Source: Pyropia yezoensis (taxonomy: Eukaryota > Rhodophyta > Bangiophyceae > Bangiales > Bangiaceae). From it: a DNA stretch of 64,000 nt. Of the stretch, positions 53,759 to 64,000 are shown piece after piece. The position numbers and the translations under genes were made by a program. The stretch's first letter is position 1. The number at the start of each line of letters is the position of its first letter. The notes under the pieces are model-generated. The model saw only the letters and a program-made list of their open reading frames with translations, did no database searches and was not told the origin of the DNA. The stretch is taken from assembly GCA_009829735.1 (NCBI GenBank), contig CM020619.1:9724375-9788374 (forward strand), read 5' to 3'.

Positions 53759-55739
53759 TCAACCGATCGCCTCTTGGACGACCACGCGGGTGCCCACGAG
53801 AGCAACCACGAAAGCATGGATGTCAGGCTTGACACCTGCGGCAGCGGGCAAAACAGCGCGCACGCCCTGCGCATACTCGCGCGCTTGGGCGATGCCCTGG
53901 TTGATGACATTCTCTACCGAGCAAGCCTGTCTGTAGTACCGTTGATGAGCAGAACGAGTGCGCAACGCTCGCAGCCGGTCGACCGTTAGGCCGTCAAAGT
54001 AGTCCCAGAGGTCGCATTGGTGAAAGCGAGCATGCGCAGCCTTTTCCTGCAAGGCCACATCCTCGTAGTCGAGAGCGCTCACACGCACACACTTCAGCTC
54101 TAGCACAATCTGATGCCGTCCGGAGGAGTCGCGCATCACAATATCGGCAAAGCCAGGAGTTTGATGCTCACGTGGGAGGCAGACTTCCGTTTCCAACAGG
54201 ATGACCTGGACAGGAAGGAACCGAAGCAAAAGTTCGAGAGTCCGCGCCATTGTCATCTGGAACGTGGCTTCCGAGAAGTTCTGATGCAGAACCACCCGAG
54301 AGCCATAAGCCGGTTCGCGCAGGAAGCCATTGAAGACCGCCTGCAGCCCATCCGCCGACGGGTCGATGAGAGCTTCGCGGAAGATGTGGTTGCCTGCCGG
54401 GTTCATGCTGGCCATCAGCGCATTAACACGGCGAAGACGGACAATCAGGTTCGGGATAACAAGCAGAACCGGCCCGTCTGGCTGAAGCCCAGCGCCCAAA
54501 GTCAGGACTCCATGATGCACCAGCATGACAAGAGATTTAACGCGTACCGCATGCACGGTTATCTTCTGGCGGTCCGACATCACGATTTCCCCGAGTCGCA
54601 CCGGTTGGTGCAGATCCGCAAGCGGGACGGCCATCCCGTCCTCCGTTTTGGCATGGAACACATCTCACACAGCCAATGATGCACCGCCTCCCGCAGCGCC
54701 CAACAGAGAGAGCACGCTGCAGGAAGTGTTCACGTTGGGGTCGTCGATAACGCCGAGTAGCGCCAAATCGTCGTTCTCCGCGTGCTTCAGCAGCCTCTTG
54801 CACAGATCTGGTGCAGACTTCAGTCGACACAGGAAGAAGATGCACAGAGTGGGGTTGTATACTGTGGCTGCGTCTGGATGAAAGCGGTAGCCGTTGAAGA
54901 ACCGCCGGAAGAGACTGAGGAAGTGAGCATGGGAGTCTGCGTCAATGTGCTCGATATGGTGAATCCCAGCGATTATGTCACTCTCCGAGAAACCCATCAA
55001 CCCGGCAAACTCCTTCAGCGGGGTCAGAATTGACGCACAGTTCCACCCAGACGACTCTGCAATAGCGAGCGGGGAGACGCCTGCTGTGATGGTCCGAAAG
55101 GCCTCCCAGTCATCATCGTTGCTAATGTCTTTGAGAGTCTCAAAGAGGCTACATAGCGGCTCCACCATACGGCTGAGCTCCGCCAATGCGACAGGTTCCA
55201 GGTGGCACCCACTTCCTTCCAAGAGGACCTTGTTGAAGAACCGGTCATACTCATCAATCAGCACGAGCATCTTCTGGTGGCTGGAGAACCGAGCAGCCGC
55301 AGCTACCGCCCGCAGGTACTCAAAGGCGTCCTTGCCCTCGCTCTCGTCCTTGACGGTCAAGCCGTAACGGGAGCAAAACAGAGACAAAGAGCCAATAATC
55401 TTGCGAAACAGGCGCTTGCGGATGTCGTCCGCACTTCCGCCGGACGTATCTACCGACAGGTCCAAGCGGAGGACAAAAAAGGCTTGAGCCTGGTGCGCTC
55501 CAAGTGCGCTTGACGGAAAGCACTTGTGAAAGAGCTCGGTTGAAGTCTTGTGGTCGAACCACACAGCGGCTGACGACAGGGTGAACGACTTACCAAACCG
55601 GGGTGGGTACAGTAGCGTCACGTGCATGGAGAACTTCAGCAGGAGCGGGAAGAAGGTTGACTTGTCGACGACAAAGCCGTTGCCGTTCCGGAGCTGCACA
55701 AGAGAGGACACTCCCCGAATGAACTCACTAGGCTCCATC
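53759..55739 (-). pseudogene. AAA-ATPase-like plus PD-(D/E)XK nuclease-like protein
   Basis: Minus strand from ATG 55739 (MEPSEFIRGVSSLVQLRNGN). The first 360 residues are the AAA-ATPase-like domain: P-loop LLYPPRFGKSFTLSSAAVWF near 55610 (Walker A RFGKS) and Walker B MLVLIDEYDRFFNK near 55260, then helical parts with SPLAIAESSGWNCASILTPL and FFNGYRFHPDAATVYNPTLC. The second part (54660-53759) has SLVMLVHHGVLTLG, typical of the linking region, and a nuclease-like core PGFADIVMRDSSGRHQIVLE with LK next (near 54160-54100; Asp and ELK as in PD-(D/E)XK). The family is common in fungi, oomycetes and some bacteria, partly linked to Crinkler-type proteins; its job is not settled. The coding frame is interrupted once between the two parts, so it looks broken but nearly whole. 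Confidence 0.75.
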
Positions 55740-56560
55740 GTGGATGATGCGGGCACAGCAAGCCAGCCAGATGAGCCGCCCCTGATTGGCCATACGCTGC
55801 CCCTTCGCAGCGCGCGTCGAGTCTCCACTGCTGCGCAACCACTCGCTACGGTGGGAGAAGAAAGCAGTTCACGAAGAGCAACGATCGTCGACCACAAACA
55901 GGAGGAAGCTGCCAACGTGCTGGGAGGTCAAATGATGGCCATTGCCATAGAGCCGCTGAGCACCGGGACACAAGCCAAGAAAATGCACAGACGACTGACA
56001 GGCTTCCAGCAGCAGCTCGCCCCCCCCCCGCTCCATTGTTCCGCCCCGCTCTCGGTCAGCTTGCCGTCCACCCACTCACGCCCCACAAGTTCACGTACGC
56101 CCGCGTCGCTTCTTCCACAAGACAAGCTCCAACAGCCTGACGAGGCGCCCGCCGCCGGTCAGCAGCAGTCCCGCGCGCCGTCAGTCAGGAGCAGCCCCGC
56201 TCGCCGCCAGCCGAAAGCAGCCCCACCCGCTGGCGTTGTGCATCGCAGACGGGGCAGTCCCACCTCTTTTGCGCAGTTGAGTCGTAACGACAGGACATAC
56301 AGTCTGTATTGGGTATTGTCTGACTGGATATTGTCACGTCCGTGACAACACTCAGTCACAATCGATCGCAAAGACTTACAGCTGGTCAACTCGACAATCC
56401 GCCCGACTGTATGACGACTGTACAGTGCTGTATGTGCATACATACAGTGTAGTGTATGTACGCTGGGCCCCTCTTAAACTGCTGTTGTGCCCTCATACAG
56501 TCGCCGTCGACCCTCTCACGACGCTGCACAGCGTAGCATGTTGCCGGCGACCGCGTCGTC
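55740..56560. other. Divergent upstream region, no gene recognised
   Basis: Lies between the start of the ATPase gene (minus) and the Tigger-like gene (plus), so it probably holds both promoters. 56380-56470 carries several CATACAGT/ACTGTATG words, for example GTACAGTGCTGTATGTGCAT, which form short inverted repeats. No terminal repeat matching a downstream end was found. Confidence 0.45.
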
Positions 56561-58345
56561 ATGGACAGCAACCTCCCCGCCCCTCGTGCCCCCTCCCCCA
56601 ACAGCCCCAGCCCCGGCTGCCCGCGTACGCCCCGTCGCCGAGGCACCTCCCTGGCCGAGGCGACCGCCCGCGGCGGCCGGTTACCTTCTCCCACGGAGGC
56701 CGCTTCATCTGTGGCGGAGGCCGCTTTTTCCCGCTCAGCTCCTGAGCTTGCTCAAGCAAGCCCAGGCGCTGTCCGGCACGCTGCTCGTGCGGCTGCCTTG
56801 GCTGTGGAGGTTGTGCGAGGAGAATCCAGTGGGCCGGCTGCTCCAGTGCCCGAGATCCGGCCCCATCCTCGTGGCCGGCGCCCGCTTCGGTCTCGAGCCC
56901 AGTTGTCTTCCCGCGCCCCCCGCCATCCCATCACTTTAGGCGTCAAGCTGAAGGTCATCGAGGCCCGTGAGGGCAGCCGGGGCTTCGGCAACATCAAGGC
57001 TACGGTCGCCCCGCTTGCGTCTGTGGACGCTTTGCGCAGGATATGGCAGCGGCGGGTGCAGTACAAGATGCTGGCGGCGCAGGGCACGCGCATGGACCGG
57101 ACAAACGGGCGCGCCTCCGCGTACGCCGCCATCGACGAACGGCTGTACGATTGGTTCCTCTTGCTTTCCAGACGGGGGCGCAAGCGAGTCCCTTTTACCA
57201 TCGCCCTCTTGCAGGATAAGGCCAGGAAGCTGGCCGACGAGCTCGGGGTGACCAACTTTGGGGCTTCACGGGGGTTCGTGCAGGGGTGGGCGAGGCGCCA
57301 TAATGTGAGAAGTGTGGTTCTACACGGGTCAGGAGGTTCTGTCGACGCGCCCGAGTCGGAGCAGCGAATGGCCGCGATACGGGAACAATTGCAGGACTTT
57401 GATGCGGAAAACATATTCAACATGGACGAGACTGGACTTTTTTATCGCTGTTTGCCCAACCGGTCCTACGTCCCCGCCGAGCAACGCCGGGCGGCGCGGG
57501 GCACCAAGGCCATGAAGGCAAAGGAGCGCGTCACGCTGGTGCTGGCCTGCAACGCGACAGGTTCTCGGAAGGTACCAATTGCGGTCATCGGCAAGTCTGC
57601 TCGGCCCTTGTGCTTCCGCCCAGCAGGGTGCGAGTCGCCCCTACCCTACTTCAACCAGCGCAACAGCTGGATGGACGGTGCGGTATTTAAGCGGTGGATG
57701 GAGGACGTCTTCCTGCCGTACGTGCGGTCCTGCACAACGGAAAAAGTAGAGCTCATCGTCGACAATCTCGCCTCGCACACGGACATTGTAGACGATCAAC
57801 TGCTGTTTATTGCGCTGCCTCCCAACACAACGGCTGTTTTTCAACCTTTAGACGAAGGCATCATCCAGGCGTTGAAGATGCGGTACAAGCGGCCGTATTT
57901 GTCCTCCATGGTGGCCTATCTGGACAACCTGGATGAGCAGCAAGAGACAACGCGAGTGACGGCAGCTCTGAACAGTTCTGGGAGAGTGTCGCTGCTGGAC
58001 GTGGCGCGCATCATCGCTGAAGAGTGGGCGGGCACTACGGCGGAGTCCATTGCGCGATGCTGGATTAAGGCCAAGTGCCTCCCGGCGCCCATGGAGGCCG
58101 CCATCACCAGCATGTATGCGGATTATCATCGGACAGACACCCCGCAGGTGGCCAACCAGTCAGAGGAAATCACCCATATGCTGCGACAGGCGACGCTCAC
58201 TGATGGGCTCTTCCCAGATTCTTCGACAGGGGACGTCGAGTCTGGTGTCTCTGCCTGGCTGAACGCAGAGGCAGACGCAGAGATTCTCAGCGATACGATT
58301 GACATGGTGCTGGAGGGGGGGGAGAGTGAAGGAGAAGAGGACTAG
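56561..58345 (+). CDS. Tigger/pogo-like DDE transposase or domesticated relative
   Basis: ATG 56561 to stop 58345, 594 residues, uninterrupted. Residues 1-125: Pro/Ala/Arg-rich disordered head. Residues about 126-250: CENP-B-type DNA binding with HPITLGVKLKVIEAREGSRG, then the second helix block (ERLYDWFLLLSRRGRKRVPF, ARKLADELG, FVQGWARRHNVR). Residues about 280-500: DDE_1 core with NIFNMDETGLFYR (first Asp), VELIVDNLASHTD (second Asp) and LPPNTTAVFQPLDEGIIQAL (third Asp); all three acids are present. C-terminal tail is acidic (EGGESEGEED). The family moves pogo elements or, when domesticated (Jerky, CENP-B), acts as a DNA-binding protein. No terminal repeats or TA duplication were found around it. 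Confidence 0.88.
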   Translation: MDSNLPAPRAPSPNSPSPGCPRTPRRRGTSLAEATARGGRLPSPTEAASSVAEAAFSRSAPELAQASPGAVRHAARAAALAVEVVRGESSGPAAPVPEIRPHPRGRRPLRSRAQLSSRAPRHPITLGVKLKVIEAREGSRGFGNIKATVAPLASVDALRRIWQRRVQYKMLAAQGTRMDRTNGRASAYAAIDERLYDWFLLLSRRGRKRVPFTIALLQDKARKLADELGVTNFGASRGFVQGWARRHNVRSVVLHGSGGSVDAPESEQRMAAIREQLQDFDAENIFNMDETGLFYRCLPNRSYVPAEQRRAARGTKAMKAKERVTLVLACNATGSRKVPIAVIGKSARPLCFRPAGCESPLPYFNQRNSWMDGAVFKRWMEDVFLPYVRSCTTEKVELIVDNLASHTDIVDDQLLFIALPPNTTAVFQPLDEGIIQALKMRYKRPYLSSMVAYLDNLDEQQETTRVTAALNSSGRVSLLDVARIIAEEWAGTTAESIARCWIKAKCLPAPMEAAITSMYADYHRTDTPQVANQSEEITHMLRQATLTDGLFPDSSTGDVESGVSAWLNAEADAEILSDTIDMVLEGGESEGEED

Positions 58346-59670
58346 AAAGACTACATATAGCGTGTCTGGATGCATGTGACGGTCCATGTCGGCACGGTGG
58401 CACTCACATTTGAAAAAGTGCTCTCAGAACATACCCTCATCATCTCACCAAGTCAAAGCAGCGCAACACCCCCAGAACTCATTCTCCCCACCAAGCATGA
58501 GCCCCTTAACCCCCCCCCCACGCACACGCCTGCCCATGGCCACGCTACCCCCCCACACGTATAGATGACCGCACCCCGCCACACCGACCATACGTTCTCG
58601 CGCTGCCCCGCCCACCGGCCCGCCACTTCGATCATCCTCCTTCGGCCGAGCTTGTGGCGCTCCATATAGGCCACGCGCAGCTCGCCGCCATAGTTGCCGT
58701 GGGGGGCGGTGGGGGGGGGGAAGCGGAGGGGGGGGGGGGGGGGGGAGGGAAGGGTGTGTACCGAGATCATAGGCGGCTTGTCAGTCAGCACTTCTTGGAC
58801 ATCGCCCCGTTGGTGTAGCACGAGGAAGAGAGGCCGCAGCTTGCGGCCAGTCCCTGTACCGACACAGGCTCGACAGACGTGGGGAAAAGCAATCACCAGG
58901 CATGCAGACACTGGGCGAGACACATCCGCTACCGTGTGACAAGGGTAACAACACACTGAAGACGCGGGGGGGAGGGGAGGGGAGGGCGGGGGGCGCGGGG
59001 GACGAGGGTGGGGGCGACAGCTGGGTGGAGGACGGGGCAGCACTAGTGGGAGTTGAACGCCACGGGTGGTTGGGTGACCTGCGCCCCGGCGGCCACGTCG
59101 TGGAGCGCGGCGAGTCGATCGACTGCCGCGACTGACTGTCGGCAGAAGGCATGGGCTCACGCAATTGGTCGAGTGCTGGTCTGATTCGATCGTTTCCGAG
59201 TTTAATCGCTGTCAGGACGGGCATTTCCGGGCCTTGCTCCGCTGTGTGGGAGGAAAGAAACTCGAGAAACGGCGGCCATCCCGCGTGACAACACCCAATA
59301 CGGACTGTAAGGGCAGCCGCCACGAGGCTCGTTCAGGACGTCGGAATCGCGCAACCAGTTTTTCGTCTGAGGGCGTACCCACCAACGTAACTACCCGGCA
59401 AGGCACTATAATGTAACGTTATGGAGCGAAATCGCATATTCTTCTAACGAAGCGACAGCCAATCAGATGACGACCAGGGAGATCTCCGTTGGTCCGTGGA
59501 CTATCCAAGTGACCAAAGCAGCGAGTTTTAGACACACCGATAGTCAACTGACTATCGGGCGCGTGATGATACGCGCGTCTGATTGGCTGAAGTGAATTTC
59601 AAATTGTGACAAAAGATAAGTAGGACTTGTGTAACAAGAACCAATATATGGCCTCGTTTTAGTCACCCCG
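58346..59670. other. Gap with G runs, no gene recognised
   Basis: G runs lie near 58710-58746 and 58967-59000. Minus frames across them are Pro-rich artefacts of the runs. 59400-59670 is AT-richer, with ATGACTATCGGGC-like words and TATA-like AACCAATATATGGC at 59641. Confidence 0.5.
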
Positions 59671-59679
59671 TTAGTCCAC

Positions 59680-61265
59680 GTGGGTGGGTATGCCCTGAGG
59701 AATATAGTCAGCATTCACCAGAAGACCGGAAGGAGCATTCACATGAGGTTGTTGAAACGAGGTGACCGTACGTGCATCCCCGTTGGTACTCTACGCCAGA
59801 GACTACTCCATGACTATCACGACATCCCAAGCCAAGGGCACATGGGAGTCAAGAACACCACCAACGCTACAGTGCGTCTCCATTCATATCCCGCCCGGCC
59901 CATGTCCCACTGCTCGCAAAGCAACAGTCGGATCGATCAAAAACATGCATTGATCGCACGATCATGCATGCCGTTAGTTGAAACGTTGCGTATTCAGCGC
60001 CACGTGGGATGACCAAAGGGTGGGATATGAATGGAGACGCACTGTATTGCTTCCAAATACTACTGGAAGACGATGCGAAAGGACATCCAAAGATACGTAC
60101 AATCATGTGATTTGTGCCAGCGGAGCAAGGCTGGCACCCATTGACCTCTGGGTCACCTCAAACCACTAGATCCACAGAACCAACGATGGGCAAGTGTCCC
60201 CATGGGGATTTATCACCCCTCTTCCACTGACCCAAAGGGGCCACAATGGCATTTACGTCATTGTAGACAGACTGTCGAAGATGATTCGACTAGCACCAAT
60301 AAAGCCGGACTGTACTGCACCACTCGTAGCGCAACTCTACCATGATCACGTCTACCGTCATCACGGTCTAATATCCGACGTCGTCTGCGACCGAGACCGT
60401 ATCTTCTCTTCCAACTCGTGGCAGTCGCTCACCGAGATTCTCAAGGCCAAGATCAAGGCATCTTCGGCCTATCATCCCCAGACGGACGGACAAACCGAGA
60501 TCATGACCAAGAAAATTGCCCTGCGAAACTTCGTGAACCATCACCAGGGCGGGACCTTTTCCTTGTTGCTGCAGAAGTAACTTACAACCGGTCACCCAAT
60601 GCGGTCACGATGTACTCCCCATTCTTCCTGAACTATGGGTGGAACCAAGGACAGTACCTGCAGACATCCTCGACAGCAAGGAATCGAAACTACTAGCAGT
60701 CTCAGATTGGCTAAGCAATCTGCAAGAAGCTCAGGAGACTGCCATCACGGCCATAAAGAAGGCCAATGAGACTCGCTCGGCGTACGCTAACAGCCGACGC
60801 GGACCATGTACAATCGCTGTCGACGATCTCGTGCTCCTGAGCACCAAGAACCTTGTGTCGGACGCCTTCCAAGGCGCTCGCAAGTTGATGCCCAAGTTTT
60901 TGGGACCATACCGAGTTACTGAAAGCATCAGCGATGTTACATTCCGTATGGATCTTCCTCAAGCAGTGCTTGATCGAAAGGTGCACGACGCCTTTCACGC
61001 CAGTCTACTGAAGCCGTACAGCGCTGATCCGTATGGTCGACTTTCTCCCGCTCCATCTCCGGTAGCATTTCCGGACGGTTCGGTTGAGTACGAAGTGGAC
61101 TTCATCATACGGTCACGAAAACTCCGTGGACGACTGCAGTACTTGGTTAAGTGGAGAGGCTGCGATGTCAGAGAGAACACCTGGCTAACCAAGCAAGACC
61201 TCGCGAACGCGCCTGAGCTTCTCGACGCTTTCCTTCGACGCACGTCCCAAGGGGGGGAGGTTTAA
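59680..61265 (+). mobile_element. Chromovirus fossil, family C, integrase to chromodomain
   Basis: RQRLLHDYHDIPSQGHMG near 59800 (the HHCC region of integrase), then CDLCQRSKAG near 60110, VIVDRLSKMIRLAPIKPD near 60260, SAYHPQTDGQTE near 60460, LGPYRVTESISDVTFRMDLP near 60900, FHASLLKPY near 61000 and a canonical chromodomain EYEVDFIIRSRKLRGRLQYL then VKWRGCDVRENTWL (61087-61190). The chromodomain type and sequence differ from families A and B, so this is a third lineage. Broken: gag, protease and RT absent, integrase interrupted several times. No LTR recognised; a purine tract AAGGGGGGGAGG ends the coding part at 61249-61260. Confidence 0.85.
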
Positions 61266-62700
61266 GAATTTCCCCCCTAATCCCATGCCTAGTACCTAAG
61301 GGATAATATCTGGGACGTCTCCTTACAGATCCTGCCGAACCAAGTCCTGGCAACATGGATCAACTGCTTGTATTGTGGGAGATGACGCGGTGTACCTTCG
61401 AGACTCAAGATGAGTCAGCCGCTGTCTCACGGTGTCTGCCGCCCGCACGACAGCAGCCATCGACAGCTCATCATGGCCTATTGAAAGGCGCCACCGCCAG
61501 CACCCATGACGCGCCACATCTGCCAAAACTGGCGAGTCCGTTGGAATGTCCTCGCTGCGGCATTGCAGCGATATGACTGGCTAGCCGGCTGGCCGATTCG
61601 GTCGACTCGATCGAACCGTGCTTACACGCCTCCCGAGCCATCGGACCACTGGCGTCTGGGGCTGGCTGGGGCGGTGCGCTAGGCGCCGCACGGCGGACCC
61701 CTTCGTTTGGGGCAAACTGGGGCTCCACTTCTTTAGTGCGCATGCCCACCCCTGCTTTGTTTTGAGAGCCATGCCTTATTCTTGGGCCGTTTTGTGCCTA
61801 CCGGCGGCGCGACGGGGCTACGCATGCTTTGGGGCACCTCAGGTACCTCGACGCGAGTATATAGTGCGTGGGTGTCGGCGCCACCGGAGGAGACCTGACG
61901 GGCAACCACTGACGCAGACCAAAGACGACCTTAACCCTCTGAACCCCCCTCGATCACCACCGACGTCGCGCCGTCCTCTTCCCCAGACCCACCACCGTCA
62001 CCACCTCTATACTCTTCCCCGCACTCTGTCTGTCGCGCTATTGGCTGGCACGGGTCGCAGACACCATCACGAGTACGTTGAGGGCTGACCTAGTGTGGGT
62101 GGTTCCTCACAGTAGGGCTGGAATCCCCTAAGCGGGGTATGACATGGACAAGGCAGGACTTAATCGTGCTAAGTCAGATCGCACTTAGTCATGCTAAGTC
62201 GACTCGTGACCATAGTAAGGATTACCTTAGAAGAGAAACATTTACTTCGTTGGATCTCAATGCAATTCCTGGTGTAAGCCCCCGGGTGATTCACTGTCAA
62301 CGAAGTCAGAACCCCTGGGGCTCACACCAGGGGAGGACATAGAGGAACCTTTGCATACAGCATACACCCTACGTAGCCGAGGGGAGGAACGAAGGAGGAA
62401 GACCTCCGTAAGGGCTTCCCACCCAGGACGGGTTGGATAACGAGTTGTAGCACATTCCAGTCACCGATGGCTCCCCGATACCGGGGAAGCCGACCTAGCT
62501 CGAAGAGGGCTCCCGACAGGTGACAGAACGTCGCAAACAACACCCCTGCGGGGAAAGTAACTACTACTACTCTGGGAAACGAGTTTACTACTCGCTACTA
62601 TCCGGCAACCGTAACGGTCACCGGGTCCCTCACTACATATCCAACCCCGTCCACAGTGCATAGACACTCTTCCTCAGCGGGAGGTCGACCCACGCGCAGA
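61266..62700. other. Gap after family C fossil; hairpin inside
   Basis: No gene is recognised. It may contain the 3' LTR of family C (a TATA-like GAGTATATAGTG stands at 61853), but no paired LTR is in the window. 62160-62260 has repeated GCTAAGTC/ACTTAG words. The hairpin at 62268-62331 is listed on its own. Confidence 0.4.
62268..62331. repeat. Inverted repeat, 15-base arms
   Basis: CCTGGTGTAAGCCCC (62268-62282) and GGGGCTCACACCAGG (62317-62331) pair at 14 of 15 positions around a 34-base loop. Either strand could form a stable stem; use as a terminator or structure is not known. Confidence 0.7.
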
Positions 62701-63990
62701 TTAAGGCCCCTCACGCGTCGCCGCGTACACCTCCACACTCCACCGGTCGGCGACGTCCCGACGGTTCACAGCCTGAAAAGCCTCAGTGCATAGCTCCAGG
62801 AGCGTAGTACGCCCCGCCTCCACCTCTGCCAGGGCCACGTGGAAACGTTCCAGGACCCACACAAGGGAGCGCGCGGTACCCACCAGCGCAGCAGCCGGGG
62901 GGACGTCCCCAAAGCTAACCGAGAGCCCCTCTTGCAGCTCGCGGGCGATGAGGGCGTCCACACCCTGGTACCATATGCGCCTACTCCCAAACGACAAAAC
63001 GGGAGCTAGAGACATAACCTCCGGAGCCGGAGGAGCGGGCTCCTCCCATGACGGGGAGGCCAAATGTCGAGAAGTGCCGGGGCTAACCCCGGCAGAGCGG
63101 GCCTGGCCCAAAGCGGCATACCAACCTGACCCACGGCGGGAATCTTCGCGCCAGCGCAACGTCTCACGTCCACTCACCGGGGGGTCCCACTCCCGGGCAC
63201 GCCGAGAACCACCCGACAGATGCATGAACCCAAACCAGTGGGTCAAGACCGGATGTTAGTCAGCCAAAAACCTGGGGATCCCCAGGTCGGAGACAACATC
63301 GGTGGACGCCCACCGTCGGTAGTGATTCTCCCCCTCACCAGCCCTGCGGATACGCAACGAATGACGAGGCAGGGGGTAGACCCCAGCCTGGGGCGGATGA
63401 TACGGAGGCAGAGTCCTCACCGCCGCCCAGTTCACTGCATCGTGAAGGGCAAGCAACCGACGTGCAGCCAACAGGAAGGAAGACACCTGCCCATAGGTAG
63501 CCTCGAGGGTGCAGACCCCCTGCAGAGCGTGCACCGGGCGGGACGCCAGAACACTTCCGAACTATAGGAGGCACGGACCGATGTCAAACGGGAAGGAAGG
63601 GACGGGGTCCCACCCCTCCTGCCAGCCCTCTGGCCGAAGCAGGGTATAGACGGGAGCATGACCGTTACCGGTCTACAACGCGGACCGAATGTCCACCCGG
63701 AACGGAACGCCGAATACACCGTGGTTCAGTCGCCAGCTAGCGGCGGACTTCAGCCCGGTCAAAGGCGGGAAGGGGCCCGTCAGAAACAGGTACGGGGGAC
63801 TTTCCAGAAATAAATACAACCCGGGATACCGGTTGGTACCGGGCACGGGTTGACCGAACCCCACCGCCGGGTTGCAGGCGGCCACCCCTGAGCAAAAGTG
63901 GGATAGTCCACGTCCTGCTTCCATCGCGGGTATGGCCAAGTCACACAACCTGAAGAAAGGGCTGAGGGTGACAGGGCCCGCCCGCACCAC
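62701..63990 (-). pseudogene. Degenerate long frame, unknown product
   Basis: One minus-strand frame runs about 430 codons with about three interruptions. Pieces: LFLESPPYLFLTGPFPPLTG, VCTLEATYGQVSSFLLAARR, HWFGFMHLSGGSRRAREWD and LVWVLERFHVALAEVEAGRT. It is Arg/Trp/Pro-rich, somewhat like the antisense ORFs of families A and B in composition and in its many short palindromes, but no sequence match was found. It may belong to another retroelement running off the window edge. No known domain. Confidence 0.4.
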
Positions 63991-64000
63991 GCGGTGACGC

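Noticed and set aside
22607-55739. In-frame TGA codons in several genes as a reassigned stop or selenocysteine code
   Set aside because: The same genes also end at TGA or TAG, other frames show ordinary decay, and no selenocysteine insertion element was seen. Decay of CGA codons is simpler.
61261-62082. 3' LTR of the family C chromovirus right after the purine tract
   Set aside because: The sequence after the tract does not start TG, and there is no second copy in the window to define LTR borders.

Overview
The window is eukaryotic nuclear DNA: it has introns with GT-AG borders, several LTR retrotransposons with chromodomains, and DNA transposons of at least five superfamilies. Host-like genes are very GC-rich, rich in Ala and Gly, and full of long G or C runs. 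That look fits a GC-rich alga or other protist. A bangiophyte red alga of the Porphyra/Pyropia type is my best guess, but it rests on general appearance only and is weak.

Layout. 1-8290: two inverted, abutting fossils of a Ty3/gypsy family (A). 8640-10420: a decayed PIF/Harbinger transposase. 10909-11423: a small non-autonomous hAT element. 11736-14810: a hAT transposase with a possible subterminal repeat cluster upstream. 15180-21419: a family A element with both 571-base LTRs and a 5-base target duplication. 21624-22470: an end fragment of a second Ty3/gypsy family (B). 22607-26237: a CACTA/Plavaka-like transposase. 27160-28700: poly-C tracts and two minisatellites (45/75-base and 86-base). 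29440-40194: two back-to-back family B elements. 40211-48239: two identical-length 115-base MITEs bracket a candidate 7.35 kb Tc1/mariner-like element. It holds a DDE transposase, a four-exon unknown gene and a GC-extreme core with more than 100 bases of almost pure C. 48420-49178: a 5'-truncated ABC1-type kinase. 49560-53343: an unknown helical protein with a Gly-Gln-Met-Asn repeat tail. 53759-55739: an AAA-ATPase-like plus PD-(D/E)XK protein. 56561-58345: an intact Tigger/pogo-like transposase frame. 59680-61265: a fragment of a third chromovirus family (C). 62268-63990: hairpins and a degenerate unknown frame.

How the parts relate. Families A and B share a primer binding site, a similar C-terminal chromodomain and, unusually, an extra frame on the opposite strand between pol and the 3' LTR. 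Family B is also packed with short perfect palindromes. The two MITEs and the ends of the 7.35 kb candidate have related terminal repeats, which suggests the DDE transposase at 45605-46693 may serve both. Few genes here look like intact host genes; the best candidates are the spliced gene at 41083-42877 and the Tigger-like frame. No rRNA, tRNA or CRISPR array was seen.
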